DNA of 64,000 nt. Origin: Batrachochytrium dendrobatidis JAM81. Its lineage: Eukaryota; Chytridiomycota; Chytridiomycetes; Rhizophydiales. Both the position numbers and the translations under genes were made by a program. The stretch spans positions 310,001 to 374,000 of the forward strand of contig NW_006281105.1 in assembly GCF_000203795.2 (NCBI RefSeq). The letters are read 5' to 3'. The first letter of the stretch is position 1. Each line of letters starts with the position of its first letter. This document shows positions 12,786 to 24,487 of this stretch, piece after piece. The notes under the pieces were generated by a model, which saw nothing but the letters and a program-made list of their open reading frames with translations, ran no database searches and was not told where the DNA came from.

Positions 12786-13808
12786 ACGTCTTCCTAATAT
12801 AACGCTTTTTTGCATTCCTATCCCAAGGCTGCCTAATTATAGATTTTTACAAGCAAATAAATTCATTAGTCATGTTTACTATTATATTCTTGGATGAAAA
12901 CAAGGTTTTGTAAAGCAAATACTTGAAAGCTTGGACAATCCACTTTCTGCAACTAAAATACCGGTAATTGGTCACAACTTTAATCAATACCCCATATTGA
13001 TCGAATACACACTACATGACACATGTCAGGTTAGCGTATACATTCCACTATATATCACATCATGTTGCTGATACCACGCATTGTGATTCAACAGTCAATC
13101 TGTAGTCGAGTTCAACTACAATTGATCGTGTTAATCATAATATACACGACCAATTGTAGTCGAGTTGATGTGACTGAATAGAGTCCGAGTCATCATGTTC
13201 ATATCAAACCATTGCAAACCATGACAAGTCTATTGCACAACTCCACTCGTGTTGATTACAACATGCTATTCATAAATGTATCATATTGTCCTGTAATGAC
13301 TGTACATGACTGTACATGGTTGTTTGGAACCAGTAACTCCGTCGATTGATATCCACAATATGATCCAGTAGTCGTCCAGATTGTGTGTTGTATTTGGTGT
13401 GTTGGGCGATGATATCAACCTGTAGTCAAGGTTTGACTATCTGAACATGTCGGTAACTTTTTACCAACTGTGTGCAACTCGATGTCCAATATCGAGTCAT
13501 GTCATTGGTCAATTGATTGGTTCAATTCATCAGTGGGTTTGCTGGATTCATGTGGTGTGCAGCACTTTCAAGAGTATGTTGAATCTGTTTCAGTACTGGA
13601 ACTTTGTAAACGGATCAACATACTAACCTGATCATGACTGTGGTGGTTATTGCAGTCGAGTCGTAAAGCTTATTCTGGCAATCATTGATGGTTTGGACAA
13701 TCGTTTGAATAATCGTTTGGATGTCAGGTTATGGTATTCTGATTGACAACTCGACTCAGATACAACTTTGATTTGGACAATTACTGATCAATGAATTGAT
13801 CAATGAAC
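12786..13808. other. Intergenic boundary region
   Basis: About 1 kb with no gene that I can support. It separates the unique core segment from the duplicated segment that starts near 13,809. It contains an imperfect hairpin (13,115-13,160), a short tandem duplication of GACTGTACAT near 13,297 and many GTCGAGTT/AACTCGAC words that recur throughout the repeat-rich part of the window. Confidence 0.5.
13115..13160. repeat. Inverted repeat (hairpin)
   Basis: Arms ACTACAATTGATCGTG (13,115-13,130) and CACGACCAATTGTAGT (13,145-13,160) are complementary at 15 of 16 positions around a 14-nt AT-rich loop. No adjacent gene end is close enough to call it a terminator. Confidence 0.5.
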
Positions 13809-16800
13809 TAGCAATCAATCAACACATTGACAGATTTGTCATTCCAAATGGAAACAACGACAATCCAGTTGTAATCCATATTGAGCCTTGAATTCAAACA
13901 GTCGTGAATCAAATCATTAATAAACTACAAAAACAGTCCAATATGCCAACTCGCATTTATCCACAACTCGATACGTGATGTTCAAATGTCTAATATTCAG
14001 ACTGTGCTGATTGCAATTGTGGTTGTAATTGTGGTTGTGTGTAAATATCAATCCAATACTCGATTCAATACTTGATTCAACTTGAGCATGTCCAGTTTTG
14101 TAGTAATCCATTTGATCACATTGACAGAATCAAGCAATGATCTGATTCAACAACACCGAATGATGCATCCATATCACTTGTATCAATCAATTGTACACAA
14201 TCAGTCAATATAATCAACAGTCACTGTCAAGATTGACATGATTGATTCGATACATTTAATTGCATAGATCTGACTGGCATTGCAACTCATTGTTGTAAAA
14301 TCACAACCTCACAATTCACTGCCAAGGACCAAGATTATACACCTGCTCATATATGTATTCGTTGTATACTCTTATGATTTGAGTTCGGTCACTTGTCAAT
14401 TTATCTCGATGGTGTTTGGTTTCAGCTGGTGATTGAACACCTTGAATATACTGCGTGATATCATTCCACAGTTCAGGCGGTATGGGTGCCTTATCAAGAC
14501 TCGAGTTGTACCATTGTGGTTGTTGCGGAGCCACATGTGCAGTCGAAACAATCCGACAAGATGGATTCACTACAAAAAATGTCAGAATCTTGCAGTGTCC
14601 TGGTTGAGTTGGATCTGCAAGTTCAAATGATTGTTCCTTGTGTTGATATCGATTGGGATAAACTGCACATCGACCATTTGGTACTTCAAGCGATCCTATA
14701 TACTGATTGCGTGGTGATTCTCGATCAATGTCGTACACATCTTTCCAATACATATCAGATGCCATTTCATATTCAAAACGATCAACAGCCACGCGGAAAT
14801 CGAGTTTGGGTGTGGTGATATTTTCCACGTCGTAGTAATACAGTCCAGTTGCAACAATCGATTCGTTAATTAGACCTTCAATGTGCCAGTCTCCCTCGTC
14901 GTATTTAGGTTTGGATGGTGTCAGTTGAATGTTGGTGAGTTTGACAATGACTTGTAGATTACGACCACGCAGTGACACTGGCTTTGCTGATTCATATTTG
15001 GATTCAAAGTGTTCCGGAAGTGTTGGTACATACACGGGACGAATGACTTGAGTGTCTGATTCCATACCACCATAGTCTGAATGCCTTGATGGTTCATATC
15101 CCTTTGTGCCATTGCGAATATCAATATACTTGAACATTGGATCCATCGTCCTGAACAGACTTTCAAACATTGGGACAAAATATTTGAATATTTTGGCAAT
15201 GCATTTGTACATGTCTCGATGCCATATCGGATTCAGATTGTTGATGTATGAGTTGATGGTCACACTGCCATCCTGTTCGACACGGAATTCACTCGGAAGA
15301 CATTGGAACCTGCATGATATAAACTCGGAATCACCTTCAATGATGGGCACATTTGAAACAAGTCGAGTCGATAACAATATATCGCATGGTACCATTGTGA
15401 TGTATTTGAGTCGTATACTCAGTGGTGCAATCATCGTTTGTCCATATACAACACTGTACATTGATGCATCAATCAGATTGTGCACCATTTGACCAGTGTT
15501 GTGATTTGATCCATGTTCAATATCCGATACATTTGTCATCAATCGCGTGTATACATTGTCAGGTATGCCATTGTCCAGTATATACGTCAGTTCAACAGGT
15601 CCTGGTACAATTGTGCCCAATCCATCACTGCCACTACAAACAAGTTGTTTGACAAAAACCCCGAGTTGTTCCAACGCAAGATTAAATGTTGATGGTGATA
15701 TATTCCGATCGAGTGAGTCGGCCCTCCATTGCTCCACAATATGCTGGTTTGTGATATCGATCCACCACATGGGTTTGCAAAGTATATGTTGCAGATACTG
15801 GACATACCGCATCTCGACAAGTGTGCGTACCTCTCCATGTACATATCCGGCCATTCCAGAACTCATATCAATTTCGGCATTGTCCTTGTATGGCTGAATG
15901 TCCGAATTAGCAACGTGAACCCGATGCTGAAAACACGTTTTAATGATCCGGCCAGCAGCCCTCTTGTTTGTGTAGTCAGCAGTATCCGATTTTACAATAG
16001 CCGTTAGATTTTCAAATATCATGCCTTGATCCAACTCGGTACGTATTGAACTGTCGGGATGATTGTCGGCAAAACCAGCAAATGTTTTGAGTAGGTTTAC
16101 AATACCAGTACCGGCATTATTACCATTATCATAATCATACAGATCTATATCTCTGCGTAAAAGAGTAATGTTGAGTTGCTTTACAATTCCATATTCTCGA
16201 AACACCTTGATCATCTCGTCCTTGTTTGTAGATTTCTGAATCATGTCGTTGACATAATCAAACAGGCGCAAACAGTCACGTATATCGACATCACACATCG
16301 ATATCGTCAATTGCTCAAAAACCAACGACCGTACAAGTGATACAGGAAAGTCGCGCATACCAGATACAATTGTTCCAGCTATCCAGATTATGCGTTTTTT
16401 TTAGTTCAAGGTCGTCGCTGTATCTGATACACAAGTCGTTCAGTGTTTGAATCAAACCCGATCTTATAAACTCGGCTGAAACTATTTCACAATCTTTATA
16501 GTTGCAAAAATTCCAAATAGTATAAATACTTTGACTAATCACTTTTCGATCGACACTCCTGTATTCATGTCATATCAATCCAACCATGTCAAATTTACCA
16601 ATTGTGATGACTGGACACACATTCATGCATAACACCACATACCCGAGCGTATTGACCAGTGCTGGAATGATGCCACATCCTGCTGCTTTTACCGAGTCAT
16701 GACGATGAATACTCCAAAATATGGTTTTGATATTTCTAATAAACCCAACAGCAACTAGACCATTGGATGATTCCAGTCGTGAAACAAGTCTTGACAACAC

Positions 16801-18365
16801 GATGCCAAACTAATGATATTGTTCAATATCAAGTATACAATTAGATCAACAAGACATGACATGACACTGTCCAAACTGATCCAATATTGTATTGTTGTAA
16901 ACATACATTCCAATCGTCAACCTCACTGCAAACGGTCGAGAACAGGCCAATTGCCAATCTGAGCACTTCTTGATTGGACTCATGAACAATAATATCAACC
17001 ATTGGCTTGATGTCAAATCCATCCTTATTGCTCCAGAATTTATGGCTGAACTTTATACATGCGTTTATTGCCTATATGCATATTGACACTAGATGAGTTG
17101 AATGTCAATCATTTGGTCAATATCAATCATGACTTGCCGCCATTTTGACTTGACAGTTTGGTGATTGCATGAGTTGTGCAAATTGGCTGTTTAGTCGATG
17201 TGATACTTTGAACTCATTATTACTGTACACCATTCTCAAAAACACTGCAGTAAATTCCATTACTTTGACCTACACAACACATGTTGATTAGTTTAGTCAT
17301 GAACAACAATCCATTATTGTTACAATATATGAATACCTGTAAACTGGGTCGATTATACTCCAAATACTTGATTATAATATCTTCCAGTCCAATACTCTGT
17401 AAGTGCTGCATTACATATGTATATCATGCCATTTCAAACCAACACAAAGTCAGCAATGGTTTGAATTCATCAATAATCCAATTGCTATTAAACTTACTGT
17501 AATTCTGTTCTTCCAACTCCATTATCAATTCAAGCAGTCTGTCTCATATTTCATCAGCCTTGTATAGTTGGGCATCCGTTGTTAATAGTTTCAAATCCTC
17601 CAGGTGTTTGATAAACTCTTTCATGATATCAACACAATCCATGTTTGATAAAATTAGTAAAGTTGAATTTTGATGACAATTTCATTCATGCGAATGTCCA
17701 ACAATTGCCGAGAATTGTTCATGTTTGGATTGTTGTAAAACACACAAACGAGTTGTTCCATTTTAGTATTGTTTTGATCAGTTTTTTGTAACAAAATTGG
17801 ATTGTTATCAAACATGCATTTAGAAATACTGTAAATTAATATTCTGAATGTGATCGTTGTAGATTTGGTTTAATAAACAAGTTAGTTTACTACAACACAT
17901 GGTAATGGATTACTAAACATCATCATAAATCAGATGGACTGGACTGGAATGAGATGAGATCAATGACAATCGCATTACAATGTGTTGTGATTAAATCATC
18001 GAGTATTTCCAAATACAAACTTGAATGAAAAGTCTTGCCACAAGACTAATCAACTGTATTACTGTTTACACTGTGGTACTATTGATGTATTGGAATATTT
18101 GGTGATTAGATACACAATGATAATGGTAGTACAAATCATGGCAGTTGTACAAACCAAATGTGATTAAAGCCAATAATAATGTCAGACAAGATTGGATAAT
18201 GAATTAGCGTGTAAATCATCAACATTGACCAAGATTGATTGAAATGGTGAGATTGAGTTGGATGGTGATAAACACAACAAATGTGTGTACATAGTTGTAT
18301 TGACAACATTGACAGTCAAACACAATACATGAATGTGGGTTCAAATTTGATGACCATACAATGTA
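13809..18365. repeat. Inverted duplication, copy A
   Basis: This segment matches 48,930-53,483 in the opposite orientation over its whole length. The homologous stretch includes the DUF4246 gene and about 700 bp upstream and 500 bp downstream of it. It starts at GAACTAGCAATCAATC (matching the complement near 53,480) and ends beside the word GTCATACATTGT near 18,365. The two copies differ by scattered substitutions and small indels. Confidence 0.85.
14316..17642 (-). pseudogene. ARM-like + DUF4246 protein, copy A (broken)
   Basis: The C-terminal 680 codons (16358-14316) are open and carry the fungal DUF4246 domain: SYINNLNPIWHRD, then RGRNLQVIVKLTNIQLTPSKP, DWHIEGLINESIVATGLYYYD, and YPNRYQHKEQSFELADPTQP. 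The spacing His-x-Glu ... His ... basic residue resembles a 2-oxoglutarate/Fe(II) oxygenase core, but this is inference. Upstream exons encode helical repeats resembling armadillo repeats (AAGCGIIPALVNT; FCNYKDCEIVSAEFIRSGL). Compared with copy B, this copy has an extra T in a run of eight T (16,395-16,402), shifting frame just before MRDFPVS, and two in-frame TGA codons in the N-terminal exons (17,546-17,544 and 17,426-17,424). The N-terminal part is therefore unlikely to be translated intact; the DUF4246 part alone could still be expressed. Confidence 0.75.
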
Positions 18366-19728
18366 TGACTACCAAATGTGTCGAGTATCCATGCAGAATA
18401 CTAAATGGTAATATGTGATGATCCAAGGGACTCGTATCACCAATGTTTGTGTGCCATAATTCCACTATCTGACTTGGTAAACAATATGAATTACACCTAT
18501 TGATCAATTTACTTTTCTGATTGCTCATCATACATTCTACTTGTTTGTGTTGGAATATCCAGACGGATACTCTTAAGCGGTAACCTGTGGCAAAGCTAGT
18601 TCTAAAAAGCGCCAAACTTAAACACAAGTTAAATCCTTTCATCACCAAAAATCCATGTGCACAGTAACTCCATTACACTCATTTCTAGGACTCGAGCTCT
18701 CTATAAACGGGTAGACGATGCCATTATTAAATTTACTAACTCCAGAAATCAACACTATTGGTTGTAACTCTCGTTTACAACCTCTCATCATCAAACGTGT
18801 TAATTGTTCGTATCACAAGACACAAACAATCAACTACTATAAAAGCTAGAATGCTTACACTTATCAATAAACAACTCTTCAAAACTATTTCATCTGTCTA
18901 ACTACCTTATCAAACCCTTTTCACTACGGTTGAAAAGACTAAGTTTGCTGATCTTGATTTCAAGTGCAACTTCCTCTTGAACTTCTGATTTGTTCTCTTC
19001 TGATAACTACTAACAGTTACAGATTATACTTTATCTACTATACTACATACAAAAACAAATCAACGAAGCTCGAAATATTCTGACAAATACCATTGATTGG
19101 GAATAAAGCCAGAATCAACCCGCTGTTTATCACGTATGGCTATTTGATTCAATTCAGTTGCAAACAATTCTTTGTAAGAGTATACTTTCTGGTACTCCTT
19201 GTATCATACCAACATCTCTTGAAACAGCTGCTTTTGTGCTTGTAACAATCCCTGCAGTGTTTTATCAGCTGGGAGTTTGATTCAAGTTTGAAACCCGAGA
19301 CTATCGACTGGACAAATCCAATGTCAGCAAAACTGCTGTACAGTTTGGCAGTCAATTGATTGACCATAATTGTAAGCAACAAAACAACTTTTATTTGCAA
19401 AAGAAAAAGGAAAAGGAAAACGCAGTTTGTTCTTGAATCAAAATATTAGTTTCAAAACTGTATGGTGAAAAACAGTCTTGGGATATGCAATTATTTACAA
19501 GAAACTATAGGTTTCAAAACCAAAACTATTAAATTACACGACTGGGAAGTTCCTGACAATGAAAGTGGTCATTTCCACAAAGTGAGGTTTGTTGTCCAAT
19601 GGAACCCATACGATATTATTCACCTTTAAGAAATCAAACGCCGTGTATTGTGTAGAACGAGGTCAAGAAACAGAGTTAGGATTAGCGTTATGCAGCCAAT
19701 AAAAATCATTGATTATAGTCTACATACC
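18366..19728. other. Intergenic, no supported gene
   Basis: No convincing gene. A 110-codon minus frame at 18316-18648 has no recognisable features. A TATAAAAG word at 18,838-18,845, followed by ATCAATAAACAAC and a pyrimidine-rich stretch, resembles the start regions seen near 23,230 and 45,055. It may therefore be a relic promoter. Confidence 0.4.
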
Positions 19729-21423
19729 TTATTGATGAGATGGTTCAAACGTCAAAACAAATCGAGTCAACTTCTTGACACTCGCAATAGTATCGTTTTG
19801 TGACAACACTTGGCCATCTGTTCCGTGGTAGCTTTGGCGTGTAAAACAGGCAAAACGATCAGGAGGTACAACAAAATACAGTTCTGGTTTTGACGGATTA
19901 CCAAGTATTTCCAAAACATCACAAAGTTCAGTCTGTTTGCAAGGATGATCTTTGGCACCGGTCATTTGGAAAAGTAGATTTGGCTTGATGAACGAATCAA
20001 CAGATTCAAAAGTATTGCTAATGGGACGGAAATAGCAATTCGTTGCGTCTTGAACTTGAGAATTGTTGGACAATAACAAAGTAGTAAGATCCATCGGCAG
20101 TTGAAGTGTAGACTCCAGCTTGGTACGTAAATCACGAATCTTGAATGAACCACCTTTAGCGATGACTGTATGAGCGTGCTTTTCAAATAATACCCTATTA
20201 AGTTGACCAGTTTCACCAATTTCTCGAGTGACAGAAACGAATCTGATAAGATGATCTCGGTCTCTGACATAGACACGGTTGTAAATTTCATCAACCACAT
20301 AGTCAGAAGCAAACTGATAAGGACCACTGTGGAAGCCATCCTTGACTGATATATGAATCAAACAACTTGAAGCGTCTAGGTTTTCACCATATTTACCAAA
20401 AGACTTGACAACTGAATCGATATTGGAAATATTTAAAGCTTTGTCGAGAAAATCCTGTTGTTCTTTTACCAATGCATATTTAAGAACATAACGAGCAATT
20501 CCTCCCCACTTCAAATACAGACTTTCAACCAATTCTTGTGGAACTGTAGGAAACAGCATTGAGCGACAAGAATGCAATTCTTTTTTTGACCACACTGGCA
20601 TATACCGAATGTCGCAGGATCCCTTGCAAAACCGATGCCAAATTTCCCAACGAGGTAAAGTAACAAGAATGGTCTTGGCATCAACATCAACAGGTGCCGA
20701 GCCATCAACAATGTAGAATGTTGACGAGGAATCCAAGATTTGCCAAAAAGCATGCTTTCCTCCTTCGATTACACCATTGGGAGTAAGCAGATATCTTTTT
20801 TGATCAACTCCACTCTCATACACGACTGTAGCACCAGAGCGAGCAAGATGCAACAGCAAAAAGTAACCAAAATATGTCTTGCCAATTCCAGGATTTCCAA
20901 GGATGATCAAATGACGTATATCAGCAGATTGCACAATAGATAGTGATTTTTCAAGAAGTTTAGGATAACAAGGACGGATGTAAATGGATGATCAAATTGA
21001 ATGGTTTCCAAGGATGAATATGTCTGCTGGAAGTTGGACAACAGTGTTTCCTTCAAGAGAGTTAGGGTAGTTTGTGAAAGCAGTCCAAAATTTCAGTAGT
21101 GCGGTTGAGGCTGCAACAGATGTTGGACCTAGGTTAGTTTGAGTAGGTTGTCTTGAAGGTGGTGGTAAACAACCAATAACAACACAATAACCATCTTGAG
21201 TAAAGTATTATTGAGGAAGAGAGTCGAGTAAAGCCCAGGTGTTGATTAGTTGGTCCTTGTTGCTGTTGGTGTATAGTTGCAGTTGAGGAGCATCAATGTC
21301 AGCCATAGCAGGACCATACTCAGACTTGATAGCATCCTGAACTTCACTCAGGTCTTCAAAGTCAGTCACATCGATTTCAGTAGAAATAGTGTTGTATTCA
21401 ACATTGAGGAATCGTTTTGGCAT
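19729..21423 (-). pseudogene. RHS/CR-type Crinkler with P-loop NTPase, two in-frame stops
   Basis: One reading frame of about 565 codons runs from the ATG at 21423 to the stop at 19729. It is broken by TAA (21210-21208) and TGA (20994-20992). The first ~70 codons look like the ubiquitin-like CR header (SEVQDAIKSEYGPAMADIDA). A linker with QLPADIFILG and SSIYIRPCYPKLLE follows. The body then holds a Walker A motif GNPGIGKT, a Walker B-like strand FYIVDGSA, RYMPVWSKKEL, and WGGIARYVL where a sensor/arginine region would sit. CR effectors are secreted, and some act in host nuclei (established for oomycete Crinklers); here the role is inferred. The body begins at a GTG without a nearby ATG, so it is not an independent gene. 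Translation of the whole would need readthrough or splicing that I cannot find. Confidence 0.75.
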
Positions 21424-21581
21424 TTTATGAAAAGAAAAAAGAGTAAAAAAGCAATTTATTTGTCAAATTGTAAAACAAAAATCGACTTTTTAATCGAGTC
21501 AAAATAACAAAATTTTGGGATATTTCAAGACAATTCACACGATTGAAATATTTGGAAATTAGTCAAATTCACACCAGAATT

Positions 21582-21669
21582 AATGTCTCATTAATGTGAG
21601 ACATTACTAGTGTGAGAGTGTTGACTTGCATTGTGTGAGACATTAGTAGTGTGTGAATGTGAGACATTT
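21582..21669. promoter_or_regulatory. Cluster of TGAGACATT words upstream of the RHS-type gene
   Basis: AATGTCTCATTAATGTGAGACATT (21,582-21,605) is an inverted repeat with 9-bp arms. Two further copies of TGTGAGACATT follow (near 21,633 and 21,658). They lie 160-250 bp upstream of the minus-strand start at 21423. The TGAGACA core is shared with the inverted repeats upstream of the M-E-N-K Crinkler genes. Confidence 0.4.
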
Positions 21670-21858
21670 CTGAATAGTTTAACAATCAAAAGCCATCAAC
21701 AATGACGTTTGAACTGGAATTCACATGACTTTCTTGGTTTCTTCCATCTTATGAACACACTCATTTTCTTGTTAATAAACAACACAATCGAATATTGATT
21801 CATTCATTCACATCTTCAATCAACTGCAACACACTTGACAATAATGACAACCATCAAT

Positions 21859-21890
21859 ATGCCATCATATGTCTACGATCCTCACAAGTA
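21859..21890 (+). pseudogene. Orphan gene start (M-P-S-Y-V)
   Basis: An ATG followed by codons for PSYVYDPHK, then a stop in frame or a possible GTAATA donor. The preceding sequence (TTCATTCATTCACATCTTC and AATAAACAAC) matches the leader region at 23,260-23,340 and 45,085-45,165. It looks like a dead first exon of a repeated gene family. Confidence 0.35.
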
Positions 21891-21908
21891 ATATGAACTC
21901 AATTGCAA

Positions 21909-23900
21909 ACGCTGTTATTAGCGCATTTGGTCAGTTGCAGAGTCAAACCAATGACATTGTTGCCATGATGACCAAACACGACAATGTCATTTGATCATTA
22001 CTGGGACAGATCTTGGTCAAACTGGACTCTGGTTGCTCACCAACACATGCAGTTGTTATACCAGTTGCGGTATTCGAAACCATTTCCACGACTGTAAACA
22101 CCACCGCAACAGTGACTGTGTTTTGTCCACAAAGTCAATCCAAGTTGTTCATATGCGACAACAGCACGTTGCACACACACGCAGACTGTCGATACGGAAT
22201 GCCAAGCAACAATCAACTCATTCCGTAATCGTGCAATTGTTGACATAAATACCATTGCGGTCAATGCTGTATCGACTGGTGTCGAACCTTGAATGAATGC
22301 TGCAACTCGCATTTGTTTATTGCGTTTTGCATCGAATGCAATGTGCACACTCAATAAACTTTGTGGTATTCTGGTCACATTCTGTATCAATCTGCAACGG
22401 ATTACCAACATCCATACAATCAACAACACGATCAGATTATTAGTAAATCAATCTATTGCTGTCAAACTTGTAGTCATGACACAACTCGGTACAAATCAGG
22501 TCAAGTTTGATCCAGAAACTCCAACAAAAAACATCAACCCGACCACTGAGCTGGCTGCTCGTTGATGATTTGCTGGTTATGTGGGTTTACTGTTGATGGG
22601 TAAGCGTGTAAACTGTCGTACACGCAATTTATACTGCGAGTTGATGGTCAAGTCTGACAATCTGTATTCGCAAACTTGTGTGCAAGCAGTGTTTTGTTGG
22701 ATCTCAAACATCCTGCAACTCGCACAGTTGTTTGCACAGTTGTTCGTCTATCAATCCAACTGGATCTGCAACTCTGTCAAGCAAATCCGTAGTGCAACCT
22801 GCTGATGTTGATGTGACTACAATAAACACGAAACTCACCGAAATAACACTTGCTGATCTGACAGGTCAATGAGTGACACTCTAACCATTAATACCAAACA
22901 AACAACGTTTTGAATCAACAATCAACTGTCATGACAATGGGTAACATTCGTGGTCATTTGGCACCCATCTCAAACCATCACATCAAACACATTTCCAAAA
23001 TCGATTGCTGGACAACTCAACTCGGTGCACGAGTCCGCATTACTGTATCAGAGTTGTTAAACATTGGTAATGTGAAATATCATAAATAACGAGATATTTC
23101 AGAGACTCGTACACGACGCATATATGTTTGAGGAGATGTCTATCGCAGCCATCACTTGTGCAATAACAAGAGACTTTCTCAGCTATGACGTCTAATTCAC
23201 GGATACGCATAACCGTTATTTACATTCTTATAAAATGATCAATACTTTCTTTTATCAATAAACAACACAATTAACTCATTGGTTCATTCCTTCATTCTCA
23301 TCTTTTACTTCTGATATTCCTCCAAAACTATACTACATTAATATGTTGTCATACGTCCAAAAGCAACAGTATTGTTGTGGTGTAATATTAGCAACTACAC
23401 ACAACTTGACATGAATGACAATGTTGATGTCGAGGCTGACAATGTATTACAATGTATTGGTCAACAGTGACTGCAATCAATGACAATATTGCAGTCGATC
23501 CAACCCATGTGTTGATTGGAACAATCATTATCCACTTGTCAGATTCAGCATGTAAATGAATGTCTTGTAACACATTTACCAATCCAACAATTGACTGATT
23601 AACAATAATTGAATATTAAAATGTTGAGTAAGACTCGAGTCATTATATGAATGACGTAATCAATTGTTGAGTTGAATTGACACTTGATTGAACAATACAA
23701 ATAAACACATGACAAATGTTTAATTTGACAGTTTTAATTTCACACAAAAATGTTTAAACTATTCAAAGTGTGAATTTGTCTCACATTGTTCACGTGATAT
23801 CGAGTTTTGAATGTGAGACAAATTCACGTTTTGATCTTTTTTTGTCATTTCATTGTTCCACTTTATTCTATTACTCTATTCTATATTCTATTTCATTCTA
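21909..23900 (+). repeat. Direct duplication D, copy 1
   Basis: Matches 43,736-45,715 in the same orientation. The offset is a constant 21,826 bp from 21,909 to at least 23,827, so there is no net insertion or deletion across 1.9 kb; only scattered substitutions are seen. It carries a 5'-truncated copy of the coding sequence found at 43,736-44,631 (broken by several stops here), an orphan gene start at 23,343, and the CRN upstream element at 23,770-23,827. It ends just before the CRN header at 23,944. Confidence 0.85.
23770..23827 (+). promoter_or_regulatory. CRN upstream inverted-repeat element, copy 1
   Basis: Arms GTGAATTTGTCTCACATT (23,770-23,787) and AATGTGAGACAAATTCAC (23,810-23,827) are perfectly complementary over 18 bp around a 22-nt loop that contains CACGTGATATCGAG. 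It lies 117 bp before the header ATG at 23,944, followed by a CT-rich tract. Confidence 0.6.
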
Positions 23901-23943
23901 CTCTATTCCATTTCTTTTTACCATATCTCTTTTACAAACTCTG

Positions 23944-24132
23944 ATGGAGAACAAAGCATTCTTTGTTCAATATCTTACAAACCAACCTGTAAAGGTTGAT
24001 ACCCATATCAATAATGAAAGGACTGCTTTGCGGCCTTTTCCCCTTGATAATGTTGGTGACCCGGTTGGTGCTCGCAATGGGGTCCCAGGAATTATAGCTA
24101 GTCTCCACTCCATCCATCACATAATGGAGTGA
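23944..24132 (+). pseudogene. Crinkler header fragment, plus strand
   Basis: Starts with the M-E-N-K header codons typical of the CRN genes here and follows the header to about codon 41. It then runs through GTTGGTGACC into reverse-complement header sequence and stops at 24,130. No effector body follows. It is a truncated gene created at the junction of the palindrome. Header domains of this type are ubiquitin-like in the CR effector family. Confidence 0.7.
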
Positions 24133-24310
24133 GGTCTCCAACAAAAGCAAAAGCAAGAGGAGAGTTGGGAAGTGCTTGGAAAGCAGCAACCAGGTCAGCA
24201 ACAGTAAACAGGGTTTGAACCCAGACAAAAGTATTGGTGTTGAGAATATGAGTTCTCAAACCAACTGGCTGATTGTCAAGGTACTGAACAAAGAATGCTT
24301 TGTTCTCCAT
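24128..24310 (-). pseudogene. Crinkler header fragment, minus strand (frameshifted)
   Basis: Header starting at ATG 24310 (M-E-N-K-A-F-F) and continuing to VGDLT. There it lacks two bases relative to the intact header at 59,191-58,900 (CTCACTCCATTAT instead of CTCACTCTCCATTAT), so it shifts frame. The same two-base lesion is present in the CRN at 45,733. The frame collides with the opposing header fragment and no effector body follows. Confidence 0.7.
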
Positions 24311-24429
24311 CAGAGTTTGTAAAAGAAGAGATATGGTAAAAAGAAATGGAATAGAGTAGAATGAAATATAATATAGAATAGAGTAATAGAATGAAGTGAA
24401 ACAATGAAATGACAAGAAAAGATCAAAAC

Positions 24430-24487
24430 GTGAATTTGTCTCACATTCAAAACTCGATATCACGTGAACAATGTGAGACAAATTCAC
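24430..24487 (-). promoter_or_regulatory. CRN upstream inverted-repeat element, copy 2
   Basis: Mirror image of the element at 23,770-23,827 with the same two 18-bp arms. It lies 120 bp upstream of the minus-strand header ATG at 24310, again separated from it by a purine-rich (CT-rich on the sense strand) tract. Confidence 0.6.

Noticed and set aside
18316..18648. 110-codon minus-strand frame beside inverted copy A
   Set aside because: Part of it overlaps the A/B flank repeat, where the matching frame is not conserved in copies B and C; no motif.
20992..21210. Alternative genetic code (stop codons read as amino acids) to explain the interrupted CRN
   Set aside because: Both TAA and TGA interrupt it, while the intact genes in this window end normally at TGA, TAA and TAG.
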